64,000 nt of DNA from Companilactobacillus jidongensis (GTDB lineage Bacteria > Bacillota > Bacilli > Lactobacillales > Lactobacillaceae). Made by a program: the position numbers and the translations under genes. The stretch lies in the NCBI RefSeq assembly GCF_003946575.1, contig NZ_RHOP01000010.1, positions 35,482 to 99,481 of the forward strand. Direction: 5' to 3'. Shown in pieces: positions 59,550 to 64,000 of the stretch. The notes under the pieces were generated by a model. It saw only the letters and a list, made by a program, of their open reading frames with translations. It searched no databases and was not told the origin of the DNA. The stretch's first letter is position 1; every line of letters begins with the position of its first letter.

Positions 59550-60108
59550 AGAAGATTCAAGATATTATGAAGAAGTAATTGCATCAAAACGCATGTTTGG
59601 CGGTAAAATTTTTGATGTCGATGTTGAGCAAGTCATTTTACCAAATGGTGTTCCAGCAATCAGAGAGTTAGTTAGACACCACGGTGCAGTTGGAATTATT
59701 CCATTTACATCTGATGGCAAGATGGTCTTTGTACGTCAGTGGCGAGAACCCATGGAACAAGAGACACTAGAGGTTCCAGCCGGTAAAATTGATCAAGACG
59801 AAGGTTCTGATCTTAAAGAAGTTGCCTTAAGAGAAATGAATGAAGAACTTGGAATGACGACTGAGCAACTTGAAGAAGTTGCATCGTTTTATTCAAGTCC
59901 CGGTTATTCAGACGAAAAGATTACGATGTTCAAGGCGGATAACTTAACAGAAGTTGAAAATAAACGTCCTCTTGATCCAGATGAATTTTTGAATGTCGAA
60001 AAATTAACTTTGGATGAAGCAAAAAAACAAATTAAAGCCGGCATCATTTGTGATGCAAAGTCTATCTATGCAGTAACGTATTGGGAGTTAATGAATGCAA
60101 AGGCTTAG
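59542..60108 (+). CDS. nudF: NUDIX hydrolase, ADP-ribose pyrophosphatase type
   Basis: Hydrolyses ADP-ribose or related nucleotide sugars to AMP and sugar phosphate. The 188-residue protein has an N-terminal swapping domain and a NUDIX box at 81-105: G81-x5-E87-x9-R97-E98-x2-E101-E102-x-G104. It is two residues longer than the consensus GX5EX7REUXEEXGU, in the variable part only. The conserved AVGIIPF and VRQWREP segments support the ADPRase group. It overlaps the MFS gene upstream and the MacP-like gene downstream. Confidence 0.93.
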   Translation: MNKEDSRYYEEVIASKRMFGGKIFDVDVEQVILPNGVPAIRELVRHHGAVGIIPFTSDGKMVFVRQWREPMEQETLEVPAGKIDQDEGSDLKEVALREMNEELGMTTEQLEEVASFYSSPGYSDEKITMFKADNLTEVENKRPLDPDEFLNVEKLTLDEAKKQIKAGIICDAKSIYAVTYWELMNAKA

Positions 60109-60409
60109 TGAACTTTGGAATCGTTTTAAGGATGTACTGGTAGATACTTTTTCTGGTAGTAAAAAAGATAATTCTAGTAGCTCAGTTGTTTCGGCTGATG
60201 AGGTAGAAAAAAAACAACGTGAGTTACGTGATCAAGAACGAAAACGTGTCGAAGAAGAGTATCGTGAAGAACATCCTGATCAAATTGAACAAGAAAAAAT
60301 GGTGTCTTTTGAAAATAAGACAAATCGTTTGAAAAAACGGCTAAATATTGCCATCATTACAGTATTCGGCTTAGTTGTGATAGTATTTTTAGTGTTGTTT
60401 TTTGTCTAA
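60095..60409 (+). CDS. Single-pass membrane protein, probably MacP-like
   Basis: A 104-residue protein: a cytoplasmic N-terminal part with a Ser-rich patch (27-33) and a highly charged helix rich in Arg, Glu and Gln (35-70), then one C-terminal membrane helix (about 84-104). Size, topology and position between a NUDIX hydrolase gene and mtnN match pneumococcal MacP, a substrate of the kinase StkP that activates PBP2a. The sequence is too biased to be sure by eye, so the link is inferred from synteny. It overlaps nudF by 14 bases. Confidence 0.65.
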   Translation: MQRLSELWNRFKDVLVDTFSGSKKDNSSSSVVSADEVEKKQRELRDQERKRVEEEYREEHPDQIEQEKMVSFENKTNRLKKRLNIAIITVFGLVVIVFLVLFFV

Positions 60410-60433
60410 ATAGTATACAAGGAGAATTTTTAA

Positions 60434-61126
60434 ATGAAAATTGGCGTAATTGTTCCAATGGAAGAAGAAATTAAATTACTTAAAGAATCATTAAGTGATG
60501 TCAAAAATGAAACAGTTGCCGGAGTTGAATTTACTATCGGCACTTACAAAACACATTCAGTTTACTTAGCTCAAAGTGGTATTGGTAAAGTTCAAGCTGG
60601 AATGACAGCAACTTTGATCAATGATCGTTACCAACCGGATTTTGTTGTTAATACTGGTTCAGCTGGTGGTATTGGCGAGGGATTAAAAATCGGTGATGTA
60701 GTGATTTCACGTCGTTTGGCATATCATGATGTCGATGCTACTGGATTTGGGTATGCTATCGGACAATTGCCACAACAATCATTGTATTTTTATGCTGATG
60801 AAGGTTATGTTGAAAAAATTGAGGCTGCTGCAAAGAGAACCGGATTGATTTCTCATACAGGTTTAATTGTGACCGGAGACCAATTTGTTGACTCAAAAGA
60901 AAAAATTGCTACAATTAAAAAGTCGTTCCCAGATGCCTTGGCATCTGAAATGGAAGGTGCAGCTGTGGCTCAGGTATGTGCACAATTCAAAACACCATTC
61001 GTTGTAATTCGTTCAATGAGTGATGTGGGAGACGAAGATGCTAGTGTTAATTTCGACGACTTCGTTATTGAAGCTGGTCGTAAGTCGGTACAAATGTTAT
61101 TAAATTTCTTGAATCAAGAAGTATAG
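60434..61126 (+). CDS. mtnN: 5'-methylthioadenosine/S-adenosylhomocysteine nucleosidase
   Basis: Cleaves adenine from methylthioadenosine and S-adenosylhomocysteine, recycling products of methylation. The 230-residue protein has the N-terminal IGVIVPMEEEI with catalytic Glu12, NTGSAGGIG, and the substrate-binding MEGAAVAQVC with Glu174. Catalytic Asp197 is in SMSDVGDEDA. AGGAG precedes the ATG. luxS, its usual partner, is not in the window. Confidence 0.97.
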   Translation: MKIGVIVPMEEEIKLLKESLSDVKNETVAGVEFTIGTYKTHSVYLAQSGIGKVQAGMTATLINDRYQPDFVVNTGSAGGIGEGLKIGDVVISRRLAYHDVDATGFGYAIGQLPQQSLYFYADEGYVEKIEAAAKRTGLISHTGLIVTGDQFVDSKEKIATIKKSFPDALASEMEGAAVAQVCAQFKTPFVVIRSMSDVGDEDASVNFDDFVIEAGRKSVQMLLNFLNQEV

Positions 61127-61141
61127 AAGGGGATTTTTAAA

Positions 61142-62290
61142 TTGGAGTTTACTTATTTAGATAATGCTGCCACGACACCAATGGCTACGGAAGTTGTTGA
61201 TGTTATTTCTGAACAAATGGCAAATAATTTTGGGAATGCATCCGCAACCAATTATTTTGGTCGTCAAGCACGTAAAGTATTAGACGAAAGTCGTCATACT
61301 ATTGCCAAAAGTATCAACGCCAAGGATTCAGAAATCGTTTTTACAAGCGGTGGAACTGAAAGTGATAATACGGCTGTTATTGAAACAGCATTGTCACGTC
61401 AAAAATTAGGTAAACATATTATCACTACAGCCGTTGAGCATGAAGCTATCCTAAAATCGATGGCTTATCTTGAGACATTAGGATTTGATATTACTTATCT
61501 CAAACCTAATAGTCGTGGTGAAATAACAGTTGATCAAGTAAAAGCTGCTTTAACTGATGATACGATTTTGGTTTCTGTTATGTATGGAAATAACGAAACT
61601 GGAGCAAAAAACCCAATTGCTGAAATCGGAAGTTTGTTAAAGGATCATCAAGCTTTCTTCCATACTGATGCTGTTCAAGCATACGGACAAGAAGACATTG
61701 ATGTGAAAGCTGAGCATATTGATATGATGTCAACATCAGCTCACAAGATTAACGGTCCCAAGTTTATTGGTTTCTTATATATCAACGATAATATTCATAT
61801 ACCTTCATTTATTAAGGGTGGCGATCAAGAAACTAAGCGTCGTGCCGGTACTGAAAATGTACCTGCAATCGCTGGTTTTGCTCAAGCGGTCAAACTGATT
61901 ACTCCTGAAGTAAAGAATGAACGTCGTGATCGTTATTATGGATTCAAACAAAAGATTCAAGAAATCTTAAAAACAAATGATATTTCATTTGAAGTAAATG
62001 GACCAACCGATGAACACGCTTTGAATCATGTCTTCAATCTCTATCTGCCAGGGGTTGATCGCGGAGTATTGTTAACTAGACTTGATCTAGAACAATTTGC
62101 CGTTTCCGGTGGATCTGCTTGTACAGCAGGAAGCCTTGAACCTTCACACGTCTTAGTAGCTATGTTTGGTGAAGACAGTCCTAAGATCAATGATTCTATT
62201 CGTATTAGTTTTGGAAAAGAAAATACTGAGGATGAAATTGTAAAATTTTCTAATAAATTGGTTGATATCATTAAAGACTTGACTAATTAG
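61142..62290 (+). CDS. iscS: Cysteine desulfurase (IscS/NifS family), MnmA partner
   Basis: PLP enzyme providing persulfide sulfur. The 382-residue protein has PLP lysine Lys202 in STSAHKINGP and active cysteine Cys327 in GGSACTAGS. Two genes downstream lies mnmA, so it most likely supplies 2-thiouridine synthesis, like Bacillus YrvO. No iscU or sufU gene is adjacent. TTG start with AAGGGG upstream. It is a paralogue of the ThiI-linked enzyme at 29237. Confidence 0.94.
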   Translation: MEFTYLDNAATTPMATEVVDVISEQMANNFGNASATNYFGRQARKVLDESRHTIAKSINAKDSEIVFTSGGTESDNTAVIETALSRQKLGKHIITTAVEHEAILKSMAYLETLGFDITYLKPNSRGEITVDQVKAALTDDTILVSVMYGNNETGAKNPIAEIGSLLKDHQAFFHTDAVQAYGQEDIDVKAEHIDMMSTSAHKINGPKFIGFLYINDNIHIPSFIKGGDQETKRRAGTENVPAIAGFAQAVKLITPEVKNERRDRYYGFKQKIQEILKTNDISFEVNGPTDEHALNHVFNLYLPGVDRGVLLTRLDLEQFAVSGGSACTAGSLEPSHVLVAMFGEDSPKINDSIRISFGKENTEDEIVKFSNKLVDIIKDLTN

Positions 62291-62343
62291 TTATCTTTAT
62301 TCAGACTATATTTATGAAGAATTTCACTTAGGAGGTTTTTGCT

Positions 62344-62679
62344 ATGAGTAAAAAGGCACAAATTTTAGGCGATACAGAGTTTTATGAACTTAGTCCTGAA
62401 ATTAAAAAATATGCATTACGAGATGTTGGTTTTCAAGAAACTAAACAAGGTAATTTCCGCCTTGAACGTCCTATCAATGGTAGTTCACCATACGATGCTC
62501 GTTATGTCTTGAAAATTACTATCAATAAAGATTTGGATAATCTTAAATTAGCTACTACTGATAAAAGTGGTATGCACAATCTTAATATCTTCAAATTGAA
62601 GGATACTGAAAAAGAAGTCAGTGATCTTAGATATTTATTAGATTTTATGATTGAAAAGAAAGTTTTAGTGAAGAGCTAA
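62344..62679 (+). CDS. DUF1831 family protein
   Basis: A 111-residue soluble protein of the DUF1831 family, restricted mainly to lactobacilli and relatives. It contains ALRDVGFQETKQGNFRLER and a C-terminal helix DLRYLLDFMIEKKVL. It has no cysteine, hence cannot itself carry persulfide. Function unknown. AGGAGG precedes the ATG. Its place between a desulfurase gene and mnmA, 18 bases before the latter, suggests a helper role in tRNA thiolation. Confidence 0.88.
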   Translation: MSKKAQILGDTEFYELSPEIKKYALRDVGFQETKQGNFRLERPINGSSPYDARYVLKITINKDLDNLKLATTDKSGMHNLNIFKLKDTEKEVSDLRYLLDFMIEKKVLVKS

Positions 62680-63816
<1,137 letters not shown>

Positions 63817-63859
63817 GATTTAGAGATATGATAGTGCTATTTAAATTGATATAAATATT

Positions 63860-63903
63860 GTCCCTTGGGTTATACAAGTTTGTATAGCTCAAGGGACTTT
63901 TTT
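63860..63903 (+). terminator. Terminator after mnmA
   Basis: GTCCCTTG...TATACAA paired with TTGTATA...CAAGGGAC, followed by TTTTTT: a long two-segment stem. Confidence 0.92.
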
Positions 63904-63965
63904 ATCGTGTATCTCATTTATTAGGTTCTTTGTCAAATAGTATTGATGAATGATTTTGAGCCTTG

Positions 63966-63993
63966 GGCATCCTCGTTGAGGATGCCTATTTTT
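63966..63993 (+). terminator. Second, separate terminator-like hairpin near the right edge
   Basis: GGCATCCTC, triloop GTT, GAGGATGCC followed by TATTTTTAT. It lies 60 bases after the mnmA terminator with no gene between, so it may end a small RNA, act as a backup terminator, or attenuate a gene beyond the window. Confidence 0.7.
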
Positions 63994-64000
63994 ATGCACA

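Overview
The window is a contiguous stretch of low-GC Firmicutes chromosome, almost certainly from a member of the Lactobacillaceae. Visible reasons are the AT-rich coding sequence, strong AGGAGG-type ribosome binding sites, frequent TTG starts, a lactobacillus/streptococcus-style division cluster (mraZ-rsmH-ftsL-PBP2X with PASTA domains-mraY-murD-murG-divIB-ftsA-ftsZ-sepF-yggT-ylmH-divIVA-ileS), an F-type ATP synthase operon next to upp, and small families typical of lactobacilli (DUF1146, DUF2969, DUF1831, DUF4044, EpuA). A Companilactobacillus-like genome would fit, but the genus is inference. I see no prophage, insertion sequence, CRISPR array, rRNA or tRNA gene. This is core genome.

Layout. 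1-3.3 kb: a heterodimeric ABC exporter whose first subunit runs off the left edge. 3.5-5.2 kb: an NAD(P)-binding oxidoreductase behind a MerR-type promoter, and a serine hydrolase. 5.2-6.6 kb (minus): murT without an adjacent gatD. 6.7-10.95 kb: tdk, prfA, prmC, a Sua5/YwlC-type enzyme and upp. 11.0-17.5 kb: atpBEFHAGDC, with a stem-loop between atpE and atpF. 17.7-22.6 kb: envelope genes (DUF1146, murA, mbl-type mreB, epuA, yidD, DUF2969, rodA) and a lone gcvH. 22.7-27.1 kb: an RRNPP-like regulator, then minus-strand uspA, rarA with a small membrane gene, and rpsD with a probable S4 leader, plus plus-strand yktB. 27.5-31.6 kb: ezrA and a cysteine desulfurase-thiI pair. 31.6-36.5 kb: T-box-valS-folC-radC. 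36.6-40.5 kb: mreBCD-minCD. 40.5-41.3 kb: TPP riboswitch and thiT. 41.3-54.9 kb: a tiny DUF4044 gene and the dcw cluster behind three MraZ boxes. 54.9-58.1 kb: a second T-box, ileS and a cold-shock-like gene. 58.1-63.8 kb: an MFS exporter, a NUDIX hydrolase, a MacP-like gene, mtnN, a second cysteine desulfurase, DUF1831 and mnmA.

How the genes work together. Most of the window builds and divides the cell. MreB/Mbl, MreC, MreD and RodA drive elongation. FtsZ, FtsA, SepF, EzrA, MinCD and DivIVA place and build the septum. MurA, MurD, MraY, MurG and MurT make lipid II. A second theme is tRNA sulfur modification: one desulfurase sits with ThiI and another with MnmA. Control is largely RNA-based (two T-boxes, a TPP riboswitch, a candidate S4 leader, and terminators inside operons). 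I found no convincing new multi-gene system. The most useful leads are regulatory elements, a 39-residue gene, and lone genes lacking their usual partners.
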